Origin: Antitrichia curtipendula
Lineage: Eukaryota; Streptophyta; Bryopsida; Hypnales; Leucodontaceae
NCBI GenBank assembly: GCA_951230915.1
Contig: OX579635.1
Coordinates: forward strand, 36,828,001-36,892,000
Length of the DNA: 64,000 nucleotides
Direction: 5' to 3'
The notes beneath the pieces were generated by a model. The model saw nothing but the letters and a program-made list of their open reading frames with translations. It had not been told where the DNA came from and ran no database searches. Shown here one piece after another: positions 45,476 to 55,500 of this stretch (positions within the stretch are counted from its first letter, which is position 1; each line of letters begins with the position of its first letter). Both the position numbers and the translations under genes were made by a program.

Positions 45476-45690
45476 TGTTAAGAAATATTTTTTAATAATA
45501 CGCTCTCCACTGTAGTTTTAAAGTTACCTAGAGATTATATTAGAATCCTTTAGACCAATAGGAGAGAAGAATTTCACCTTCTCTCCCTAATATATATATT
45601 TGATACTTTTTTGGTGAATATATTACTTTTCTCTTGTGTACTTTAATTTGACAACCTTGTGTAGTATTCTTTCATTTCCTATTCTCAACA
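45476..45690 (+). repeat. Copia LTR (plus orientation)
   Basis: 215 bp, starts TGTTAAG just after GAGCGAGGAGGAG and ends CTCAACA. Same length as the inverted partner at 42370-42584. Confidence 0.8.
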
Positions 45691-46335
45691 AATACTTGAC
45701 ATCCTTAACTTTTTTATTTACTTGAACTTTTGCTTTGTCATTGTAGATTTTACTAATTTGGATGGCAAGGCTTTTACTTTATCTCTTACTTTGTGTCTTC
45801 TTCTTTTACTTGATCTTTTGCTTTAGCTTCAGTTCAGTGACTCTTTTACTTTACTTTGAAGGGCACTATTATAAATTAGATGTGCATTTTACGTATGTTC
45901 ATTTTTTTTTTGAAACACGAGGACAATTATATTGTATCTTCATCGTTTTCATTCCACTGTATGCAGGAGAAAATTACCTGAGTCTAACCCTCATATCTTC
46001 ATTCTGATTGATGTTGATATCCGTGTTTGCGCAAACCATATCCACCCATTTTCCACTGAAAGATACCCGTTAGACACCCGTTAGATTCCAGTTAGGCACC
46101 AGTATACCCATATAACTCGTCGTTGTCGTCTCTCCCTTCGTTTGCTCCTTCCGGAATCAGAGACAAGCTTCCGGCGCAAGTGCCACAATCCGCTCTCAAA
46201 AGAACAATTGCCGTGCGATTTGCAACTTGGCCTTCTTCTTCTTCCCGCGAATTTGTCGAAATTGATAGAGTCCCCTTAGAAAGAACTCTGCTTCTCGGAT
46301 TTGCAAGGAGCAGCAGCATTGTAGTGGCTGAATCA
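45691..46335 (+). promoter_or_regulatory. Upstream region and 5' leader of the phosphoglycerate-mutase-like gene
   Basis: The AT-rich part to about 46080 holds no gene. From about 46110 the sequence becomes GC-richer and stays open in the frame of the gene (from a non-ATG codon at 46123), but contains no in-frame ATG before 46336. It is read here as 5' leader. Confidence 0.4.
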
Positions 46336-47310
46336 ATGGCGCCGGCAGAGGCAGTGGCCGATCAAGCATCACCATCTTCCCAGGAATCTTTCGCGGTCTC
46401 CTTGTTCCCTTTGCACCGTAGCAAGGTGATTCACATCGTTCGCCATGGGCAAGGTTTCCACAACGTCGCTGGCGAGATCGACTACAAGAATTACTTGTCC
46501 CCAGAATATCTCGACGCATCCCTGACCGACCTCGGCTGGCAGCAATCTGAAGCGCTCCACGCGCACCTGGGCGCGACGGGAATCAAGGCGCAAGTGGAGC
46601 TCGTCGTGGTGTCGCCCTTGTTGCGCACATTGCAAACCGCGGCCGGAGTATGGGGCGGGGGTGGATTGCCGGAAGGAGGTGAGGAGCCTCTGATGGTGGA
46701 CGGATTGGGGAAAGCGCCGCACGCGGCCGTCGCGGCGCCCAAGGGTTTGAAATTCATCGCGAACGAGTGGTGCCGGGAGCAGAGCGGCATGCACCCGTGC
46801 GACCGCCGCTCCAGCATCACTCTTTACAAGGACCAGTTCCCGATGGTGGATTTCAGCGAAGTCGCGACCGACGAGGATACTTGGTGGAAAGAAACAGAGC
46901 GCGAGAGTGCACCAGAGCTTTTCTTTCGCGCCAGGAGATTCGTGCGGTGGTTGCTCGACCGCCCCGAGTCGCGAATTGCTGTCGTCTCCCACAGCAGCTT
47001 CATTTTCCACTTGTGCCATTTGTTTGGGTCCGACTGCTCCAATGTCGTGCGCAATGAGATTCAGCAAGGGTTCCGGAACTGCGAGATGCGGTCGGTGGTG
47101 ATTTCCGATCGCGTGGCTTCGGGGCCCCGTCCTGCGGGGAGCACGGACTTCGCAGGAGGATTGCATTGGACTGACCATTCGAAGGATGTGCCTGTGAAAC
47201 AAATCGAGGCGGAGCAAGACAAGAACGTGCCGCACGCGGACAGCCTCCAAACGGAAGCGCATGACGCGACAGGAGGGAAACCACCCCACCTTCGAAATGG
47301 AAAGCTCTAG
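46336..47310 (+). CDS. Phosphoglycerate-mutase-like protein (histidine phosphatase superfamily), intronless
   Basis: A 324-residue protein starts at the first in-frame ATG (46336) and ends with TAG at 47308. VIHIVRHGQGFHNVAGE (residues 31-47) carries the RHG signature with the phospho-accepting His37. SPLLRTLQTA (93-102) and NEWCREQ..HPCDRR (143-158) are typical of the plant phosphoglycerate-mutase-like (AT74-type) family. IAVVSHSSFIFHL supplies the second His (H219). The final 70 or so residues (from PAGSTDFAGG) are a hydrophilic extension beyond the family core. No N-terminal targeting signal is evident. The gene has no introns and very GC-rich coding sequence, unlike its surroundings. The substrate is unknown: such plant proteins are histidine phosphatases rather than proven glycolytic mutases. 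Confidence 0.9.
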   Translation: MAPAEAVADQASPSSQESFAVSLFPLHRSKVIHIVRHGQGFHNVAGEIDYKNYLSPEYLDASLTDLGWQQSEALHAHLGATGIKAQVELVVVSPLLRTLQTAAGVWGGGGLPEGGEEPLMVDGLGKAPHAAVAAPKGLKFIANEWCREQSGMHPCDRRSSITLYKDQFPMVDFSEVATDEDTWWKETERESAPELFFRARRFVRWLLDRPESRIAVVSHSSFIFHLCHLFGSDCSNVVRNEIQQGFRNCEMRSVVISDRVASGPRPAGSTDFAGGLHWTDHSKDVPVKQIEAEQDKNVPHADSLQTEAHDATGGKPPHLRNGKL

Positions 47311-48310
47311 ACGGACACTGGCTTCGAAATGGAAGCCCTTTTTTCTTTCTTTACTAGAAGGTTAGGCTCACATGAAATCTAGTCAATAGCTTATTCATGT
47401 ACTCTGTTATTGAAAAAACCTGATCAACAGATTCAGCTTAGTGCTGCATTGATTACCCTAAACCTAAATTTGCCTCAAGTTGTGCTCTTGTTTCACCTTC
47501 TGCTGCTTGATTTCAGAGATTACTTCGGGTTTCAGAGATCGTTTCTTACATAACTTTGTTTAGCTAATGCCTTCAAGCCTTGAATGAACGAGAGTCAGTT
47601 TGAATTCTTGAGATGATATGCTTGTGAAGATGATACTCGAGACAATTAGATTTGGTTCATGAGGATTGATCCAATTTTCTTAATTGGGTGCAAGATGTGC
47701 TGTGGTCCCACTGCTTATCCATGAAATTAGTTCCTTAGAATTATTTAGACCACGGATCTGTGTATACTTCGCAACATATGTCCCTGTGTGCTGCATTTGC
47801 TCTCGGGACAGTGCAACGGTCTCTATGCTCAGGAATTCAGAACTTGACATGTGGACACTGTCCAATTAAACGTGTCAATTCAGTGTCAATTGTAGCAGAG
47901 ATTCTTAGGATATTTAGAATATGCATGCCCAGTGCAGTAACGGAGAGGGTGTAAACCCTAAACCCTAAAAAAATCACGAAAGATTTTCAAACGCAATTCT
48001 GCTTTAAGACTTGTCTGATTTGAGAAATTGAAGTCAGAGCCTACCCTCAACTCTTGTGATGGACCTAGTGCACATTGAGTTGAAATTTGTACCATGATTT
48101 GCTACAAGAACATAACTTAGTGGCACAACTGATTGACAAAATTGTACTCTGAAGTTCCTGCAAACAACATTTTTTTCTGTTGTAATTTTTGATGATTTCA
48201 TATTCCTATCAGTGTCATTTTGATGATTGATGTCTTTCCATGCTGCACAAAAGAAGCCATAGCTCACCTCATGATTCAAAGTAATGAGTTTGTAAGACAA
48301 GCAACTGAAC
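47311..48310. other. 3' flank and intergenic sequence
   Basis: A second GGCTTCGAAATGGAA at about 47311-47326 resembles the end of the coding sequence (CTTCGAAATGGAA), a small tandem duplication across the stop codon. AAACCCTAAACCCTAAA at 47954-47970 is a short telomere-like word. No gene is seen. Confidence 0.45.
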
Positions 48311-49090
48311 ATCCCATTTCTACAGCCAAGTGCAAAAAACTTTACAAGTTATGTTTTTTTTCACGTCAAAAGTATGTAGGATCTTGCACTGGACTAGTAT
48401 AAGAATGTGTGGAAGAAATTTTAGAAACTTTGACCGGGTAGATTGCAAAATAGGTGCATTTGAAGTGAAGAAAATGCTTTTTTTTGTATCTTGCTTGTCT
48501 ACATTTTAAGACTTTGAATCTTCTTAGCTTAAAACTTTTGTTCTACACTTGTTGAATTAGAAAATAAAATAAATCTTGGAGAATATAATTGAAAGTCTAG
48601 GAAAAAATTCTAAACTCTAAAATGGAATTGAAATACAATAACCTAATAGTGAGAATATTCCAGCAAGCAAACTTGACCATGTCAAACAATTCTTTTTGAA
48701 AAATTGTGAAAATTGCATTTAAGAAGATGTTTAGATTGCCCCCAAAACAAAAACGTTCCATAACTTTCTCATCACTAGTCCAAGTAGAATGAAGCAAATC
48801 TTTCCATATAGACAAAAATATTCTCTATGAGAAACAAAATTTTGAAAATTTAATTTTGACCTTTTGTGATTTTCTTGTGCTGCCTGACATATGCCAGTAT
48901 AGACTTAGGATGGTATAGTTTTTGCTTTTGGGCATTGATTTAGATTAAAAAAAATTATATTTCTAGAAAGTTGATTTGTTTTTCTAACTTCAAAAAAAGT
49001 TTCAAAAGCTCACTATAAAAATTGAGCTTGTAGGAATCTACCTCAAATCTATTTTGTCCCTTGAGGGAACCTTGGGACTTTAGGAGTTAA
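48311..49090 (-). mobile_element. MITE family A copy (A5), reverse orientation
   Basis: The right end GGGACTTTAGGAGTTAA (49074-49090) is the inverse of the family left terminus. Inside are TTGTCCCTTGAGGGA, ATAACTTTCTCATCACTAGT and GGATCTTGCACTGGACTAGT in the expected reversed order. The left end is decayed, so 48311 is approximate. Confidence 0.6.
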
Positions 49091-49826
49091 GTATCTTGAC
49101 CCTAGGTGAACCCCTCAAGGACAAAATGTGCTCTCTTTAAAGTTTCAATGGCAAATTCTTGGTAGGACAAAACAAATCTCAATATTTTGTAAAGTAACAA
49201 GTTCACACACTTGTTACATTTTGATTTTCAAAATTTCAATGTGAGAAATATTTAAAAATTTATTTTATTTAATGTAGTTTTGTACAAAAGGGGAGCAAAT
49301 ATAATTTTTTTGCTCTGAAAGGAATAGAGGAGATAGAAAAAAACATTTATTTGGACATTTCTACACTTTGGTATGCAAAACTACATATTGGGTCTAGGGG
49401 AAAATCTTTTCAAAAAACATTTTAGCAATTTAAAAAATACAAGGTTCAATCTAAGATCAAGAACACAAACTAATTAGAACGATTCTGATTTTCTTGAAAA
49501 AATTAAAAGTTGATATTATTAAAAGAATTATTCATCTTATAGTTTTTCTTCCTTCAAAGCAACATTTTTTGCCTATAAGTTGACCATCCAAAATTGTTAA
49601 TTTAAAAATCCAATGGCAAATATTTTTCCACAACTAATTATGTGCATACTAGACAAAGTGGTCTTTACTTTTGTAAAGTTAAAATTAAAATTCTCAAGCA
49701 CATCCATTTACAAAAAAGTATTAAAGTGGGACAATTCTTTTGAAAACCTCTATTGTCAAGAAGTTTTTAGGCCGTGAGGAATTACTTACGGTAGAGTATT
49801 GAGAATCATGAGAAGTTCATGAAAAT
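49091..49826. other. AT-rich intergenic
   Basis: No gene or clear repeat recognised. Confidence 0.45.
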
Positions 49827-50270
49827 TTAAACCCTAAAGTCTCAAAGTTCCATTAGATGGGATTCCAGGGGGCTGGAGGGCCGTTTCAGCGTCGTTCCCA
49901 GCCCTGTTCCCCGGGACCCCCATCGAACGCGCCGGCATTTTTTATTTTTTTTCGAAAAAAAAAAAAAAAAATTTAAATCCTTAACATAACATTCAAGAGC
50001 CTTCAGAGAGGCTGCCTTTGCCTCTCTGAAGTCTTCATCCACGAAATGCATCCACATATTATTAATGTATGCTTCAGGACGGAGACAATGGCAGTACATT
50101 TATGGTGCGATCTATTTATTTGGCTAATTCTAGGACAAAATATACAAACAAATAATTATAAAGATAGATGGTCTGTCAAAAACCAAAGAATTCGTTGAAC
50201 ATTGTACCAATGAAATCTAACCATTTGCCATCAACAACTTAATTTGATTTTTTTGTCAACAAGAGAAGCT

Positions 50271-50845
50271 CTTTATGTACACTTGGGGTGGTAGGAGATA
50301 GAACAACCCATGTGGGATATGTAATTTAGAGTTTGTAATTTTTCAACCGCTCATAATTAAGTCTAAAGTAGGAATTGTGTTAAAATTATAATTTCAGACC
50401 TCATTTAGGCATAGTGGAGTACCTTTTTTTTAAAACATTTGAACTAAAAAAAGTTGTGGAATCAAGCTAAGTTTCATCTCCAAAAATCCGTTTTAGATTT
50501 AGATCTTCCAATCAAAAAGTTATGGACAAATTTCAGAGAGGATGTATGAAAATGTCAAAAAAATATCCTGTCAAACCCCTCTGTGAAATTTGTCTATAAC
50601 TTTTGAGTGGAAGATTAAAATCTCAAACGGATTTTTGGAGATGAAATTTAACTTGATTCTACAACTTATTTTAGTTCAAAGTATTTTGTAAAAAGTTATT
50701 TTACTATACCTAAATGAGGTCTGAAATTATAGTTTTAACACAATTCCTACTTTAGACTTAACTATGAGTGGTTGAGAAATTACAAACTCTAAATTAGATA
50801 TCCCACATGGGTTGTTCTACCTCCTACCACCCCATATGTTCATAA
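50271..50845. repeat. 575-bp foldback with arms of about 270 bp
   Basis: 50271-50541 and 50576-50845 are inverted copies separated by about 34 bp. Matching words include GGTAGGAGATAGAACAACCC (left) against GGGTTGTTCTACCTCCTACC (right), and AATTGTGTTAAAATTATAAT against its inverse. Divergence is low for this window. Transcription would give a long double-stranded RNA. Confidence 0.8.
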
Positions 50846-51067
50846 ATAATTGTCTTCTAATTCCAAATCACAGAACATGAATGGCTTGCAAAGCAATGTG
50901 GCGGAATTCAAATAGTTAGATTTCTGACCTGAATGAATTGAGTGTAATATGTTTAAAGCTATATTTTGTGCTCAATTTCCCAGTAACCCGATTGTGCAGT
51001 CATGACCTTGGCACTGAGCAGAAATCTGACATTATTGACGCGTGGCTTATTAGCTAATGTTGGGTGT

Positions 51068-51118
51068 GGAATATTCCACATCATTTCATCCTTTCGATGA
51101 AATGATGTGGAATATACC
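51068..51118. repeat. Short hairpin, 23-bp stem
   Basis: GGAATATTCCACATCATTTC.. (51068-51090) and its inverse (51096-51118) flank a 5-nt loop, with one mismatch. Confidence 0.75.
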
Positions 51119-51881
51119 ACATCATTCCGTCAGAGGGAAGGCAGCTGCTCTCACAGCTCTTGAATGTTATGAAATTTTTTTATTTATTTTTATTTTTTCC
51201 CAAAAACTCTAAATTGGCAGTCGCTTGGCCAGGTCAGGAACGGCGGGTATTGGCGGATTTCGACTGGAGAACTCACAGCCCTCCCCGATGGTTGAATCCC
51301 ATCTAATGCTATGGCGGAGTCTTGGAATTTCGGGTAGGCTTGTTTAATTTCAATTTTGACATGATTTTTTGAAACTTTTTTTGGAGACAGGAAATTAAAT
51401 TAGCTTTATGGGTGTATAATTTTTTTATTTCAATCGATGCCTAGGAGAAAAATTATGGCACCCTAAGTCCAAAAAGTTGTTCAAGGGACAGCTCCCCCCC
51501 CCCTTCTCCAATCACAAAAATTTGATCTTTTTTAATTTTAATTTTTTTTCTCAATTATTATATTTTGGTATTCATATGAAGCTTTGAATCATTCTAGTAG
51601 GACTAATTATGAGAAAGTTATGGACAATCTTGTTTTTCGGGCAATCTAAGCATCTTCTTGAGAAACAAACTTGTTTTCTTTACTTTATAAATGCAAATAT
51701 CTTGCAATTTGTGTTGTCAAAGTTTTTGAAATTTCTTCTATGCATTCTTATGCTAGTCTGCTACATGATTCTATGGTTACATATGCAAAAAAAAAACAAT
51801 TTTAAGTTTTTTTGCTCTTTACAATAGAAATGGCAGTTTTGAGTGGTCTTTGATGGAATAAAGGCCTTGGGACTTTAGGGG

Positions 51882-52110
51882 TTAACTTTTAAACGTCGAG
51901 GCGGACGTTTTGCAATTGATGAATAACAAGAGAATCTCCTGTGTAGGACAAAAGTGCAACTATTCATCCTCCAAATTTTGTGAAAAAAGAGAAGATAATC
52001 TAAAATAGTTTGACTTCCAGTGAGTGCTTTTGCATTATTTTAATCCAACAATTCACACGGTGTTAAAACAGATGATTTTCAAGGTTATAAGCCCGTCGTT
52101 CAAGGGTTAA
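51882..52110 (-). mobile_element. MITE family B copy (229 bp) sharing a TTAA with MITE A4
   Basis: TTAACTTTTAAACGTCGAGG at 51882 to GTCGTTCAAGGGTTAA ending 52110. Its left TTAA is also the right TTAA of the family A copy. Collinear and equal in length with 9650-9878. Confidence 0.75.
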
Positions 52111-52502
52111 GGAACAATCTCGTAGTCTTCTCTTGAAGGCCCACTTGTGCACCACAGCATCAGAATCAATGAGCTACCAACACAACATGCGTGAGCAATA
52201 CGAAGTTTCCTTCCAAACCTTGAAACATTGCGAATAATCCTCTACTCATTACTAAACAGCTTGGACTTGGACTCTTAGCCGAATTCCTTGCCATTAGATG
52301 AAAGAAATCCCAAGGAAAAAAAAAGGAAATTACAAGAAGGGACCTTCCAGCGTTGATCAAGTGTTTCAACGACAGTTAGCAGCATCAGACTGAGGAGAGA
52401 AATCAATCTAGATGGATACCAAAAAAATTTAATAGCGATGATACAGACAGAGGTCATGACAATTTCACCTCACAATAGTCTACAAGCTACAGAGCTCTCA
52501 GT
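52111..52502 (-). other. 3' flank of TLP18.3
   Basis: Probable 3' untranslated region on the minus strand. No separate gene. Confidence 0.5.
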
Positions 52503-55500
52503 CTACTTCCTGGAGACGTAAGCATAGTACTGCGCCATGGGCACAACAAAAGCAATGACAAGCAAGCCTCCCACCACGAGACTGAACTGGCCTCGCTTCG
52601 ACTCCGTCTCTTCTTTGCTCTTGAAGTTGGACTCCCGCTTGTTCTCCTTGAACGTGGGACCGCCGGGATCCTCCAGGCCGTCAATGGCGGCCACCAGACG
52701 CTTGGCCGTGCTGTAGATGGCTTCGTTGTACTTCTCGTCTGTGGCCAGCACAGGCAGATTCTCGGCTGTCACGGCTTCCAGGATCGGGTCGCCTACGGCT
52801 TTGGTGAAGGCTGGCCCTCCAGTGACAGCGCCTTCCTTCTGGGTGGTCACCAGGAGGACGACGCCCTTGGTGTTCCCTTCCTCCAGCGTTGGGTACCATT
52901 TCTCAAGGATCTGTGCACAAGACACGCATCAAATCAGAGCACGCACTGCATTGTAATGCCAAGACTCATGCAATGCAACATGAAACCAAGTCTAATAATG
53001 CCAAGTCTCAAGCACTGTAACATGAAACCAAGTCTCATGCAATGCACTCTAATGCCAAGTCTCAAGCAATGCAACATGAAACCAAGTCTAATGCAATGCA
53101 CTCTGATGCTAAGTCTCAAGCACTGTTAACATGAAACCAAGTCTCATGCAATGCACTCTGATGCCAAGTCTCAAGCACTGTTAACATGAAACCAAGTCTC
53201 ATGCAATGCACTGTAATGCCAAATCTCAAGCAATGCAACATGAAACCAAGTCTCATGCAATGCACTCTGATGCCAAGTCTCAAGCACTGTTAACATGAAA
53301 CCAAGTCTCATGCAATGCACTCTAATGCCAAGTCTCAAGCAATGCAACATGAAACCAAATCTCATGCAATGCACTCTGATGCCAAGTCTCAAGCACTGTT
53401 AACATGAAACCAAGTCTCATGCAATGCACTCTAATGCCAAGTCTCAAGCAATGCAACATGAAACCAAATCTCATGCAATGCACTCTGATGCCAAGTCTCA
53501 AGCACTGTTAACATGAAACCAAGTCTCATGCAATGCACTCTAATGCCAAGTCTGAGTATCAAGGCAATTGTGTCACTCTCTTTTGGGTTGGCTAGTTCGT
53601 TAGAAGGTGGAAGTAGGTCAGAAACTCAATTGAGTCCTGCGATCAACCAAGATTTCTTATCTAGATGTTCGCGTCTGAATGAAACAATTTGGAATTGTGC
53701 TCGATAACCTTCTGAAGCCACTTGGCCGTCACAGGTAATCCAATCCACAATGGTAGGTCTCAAGGTACTCACTCGTTGGTTGGTCCGAAGTAGGACAAAA
53801 AGCATATGCTAAATGAATCCCATTTCTACAGAGCTGAAAAAACACTCTACACGATCACATCTCATAATCCCATTTCTACAGAGGTGAAAAAACACTCTAC
53901 ACGATCACATCTCATAATCCCATTTCCTTCAGTGTTATGGATTATAATATCTTCAATAATCAGGAGGTGCAGGCTCAAGAAGGTCATAGGACATAATGCT
54001 CAGTTGTAATCAAGAATGCCTAAGATAGAACTTTTTGGTTCATCACAAGGCTCACATTAACCACGAAGTTAAAGGTTATAAAACTCTCCTTCTCAACCAA
54101 AGAAAACTTGATTACGGTGTCCTTATGAGATCCTGGTTTGAGTATGATTGAACAAGATTTAACCATTGAGGTTATGTTCGGTGACATGACAATACAACCT
54201 CATTACGAAAATGACATTCCATAGCTCACAAGTTAATCCTCATAACGAAGCTCTACTTACACACAACCTAGACCATAACAAGGCTCTACTTTCGTGTTAC
54301 CTAGATCATGATCCTTCTACAATGTGAGTTCTACGAATCTCAACCTAAAAGTACATTATCTGGACGTTAAAAACCCAATGTAAAAAATCGGTATGAAGTC
54401 CGAAACCTTCTCAAGCCTGCCGGCTCTTGAACGTTGTGCACTGCATTGAATGGAACCCAAAGGAATTGATTTCAAGATAAAGGTATGGTTGTGAACCGCG
54501 TCGGCAAATTCGACCATAACCCTTCTTCAATGTGAGTCCTAAGAAGTCTACCTAAAAGCTCATATCTGGACCTTAAAGATTCAATGAAAAAACTTGGCAT
54601 CCTGTCCGGTAAGCTTCTCAAACCTGCCGGCTGTTGAACGTTATGCACTCCATTGAATGAAACCCAAAGGAATTGAATGCAAGATTAAGGAAAAGGTTGC
54701 GTACCGCGTCGGCAAATTCGAAGGAGTCCGCCTTGCTGGTGAGCTTCCTGACGGTGATGATGTTCACGTGGAATCCCTTGCGATCCTCGAGGTCGCGCAG
54801 CAAGCGCTTGAGGTCGGAGCGGGTCACGCGGTTGAGCACGCTGGCGTCGTCCACCACGTAGTTCTCGGTGGGCGGGCCTTCGTTCAGCACGTTGAACTCA
54901 CTGGCGTCTGACATGGCCACCCCAGGGCCCAAGTTCAGCACCGCAGACAGCGCCAGCGCTGTCAACCCGGTGCCCACCGTCACCTTGGCCTGGCTCAGCG
55001 CGTCGCTCAAGCTGGCCCTAGTGGTGCTCAAGCTACATTGGGGTGTTCTCTTGTGCGCTTTGATGGCCAGTGACGGTAACGAGGTTCCTGCTCTCCAGCC
55101 ATTGCACATCATCAGAATGTGCAACGTAGCATCAATGGAGGTAGCAAAGATTATGATTATGGTATTCTTCGTTAAGATTGTGGCGTCCTCTGTTTTAAAA
55201 CTTTGATAGAACAAGGTGCAACCGCCATTGGCCACCGTCAGAATGTGCAACGTAAACTCAATGGAGGTGGCAAACCAAGAACAGGACACGAAGAGTATGG
55301 ACACGTTTATTCTTCGTTAAGATTTTAGTGCTCTATATTTAAAAACTTTGATAGAACAAGGTACAACCACCGTTGCCCACAATCAGAATGTGCAACGTAA
55401 CCTCAAATGGAGGAAAACCAAGAATTGGAGATGAAGAGTATGGATACATCCTCATAATTTATCCTTTATTAAGGTTATGGTGGTCTCTTTTCTTGAACTT

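Larger units (their letters stand above)
42370..45690 (-). mobile_element. Ty1/copia composite with inverted LTRs (3.3 kb)
   Basis: Two 215-bp LTRs lie in opposite orientation at the outer edges: 42370-42584 (minus) and 45476-45690 (plus). Each starts TGTTAAGAAATATTT and ends CTATTCTCAACA on its own strand, and each is preceded by the polypurine tract GGAGGAG. The inverted similarity extends inward through the RNase H end to about 43156 and 44903, giving arms of about 787 bp. Between them the minus strand carries reverse transcriptase. No 5' half (gag, protease, integrase) and no left-type LTR is present, and the flanks show no matching target duplication. This looks like two 3' ends joined, or an intramolecular integration or inversion product. 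Confidence 0.8.
49851..51308. mobile_element. 1,458-bp inverted-repeat element nested in MITE A4
   Basis: CATTAGATGGGATTC at 49851-49865 is matched exactly in inverse at 51294-51308. Both inner flanks are GC-rich (GCTGGAGGGCCGTTTC on the left, CTCACAGCCCTCCCCG on the right) and lead into A/T runs. The interior contains a long foldback (50271-50845) and a separate hairpin (51068-51118), but no coding capacity. No target duplication is evident. Confidence 0.6.
49827..51885 (+). mobile_element. MITE family A copy (A4), split by a nested insertion
   Basis: The left end TTAAACCCTAAAGTCTCAAA at 49827-49846 and the rest of the element (GGAATTTCGGGTAGGCTT from 51325 to GGGACTTTAGGGGTTAA ending 51885) belong together. 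1,458 bp starting CATTAGATGGGATTC has been inserted between them. The element body is also shortened: relative to the 13297 copy, the segment between CATCTTCTTGAGAAA and AACTTGTTTTCTTTAC is missing. Confidence 0.6.

Noticed and set aside
46369..47289. 306-codon open frame antisense to the mutase-like gene
   Set aside because: It is the shadow of a GC-rich coding sequence; no domain is recognisable.
47954..47970. Interstitial telomere repeat (AAACCCTAAACCCTAAA)
   Set aside because: Only about two units. Short telo-box words are common near plant genes.
52929..53556. CRISPR-like array
   Set aside because: The repeats are contiguous without unique spacers and lie inside a plant intron; this is a minisatellite.
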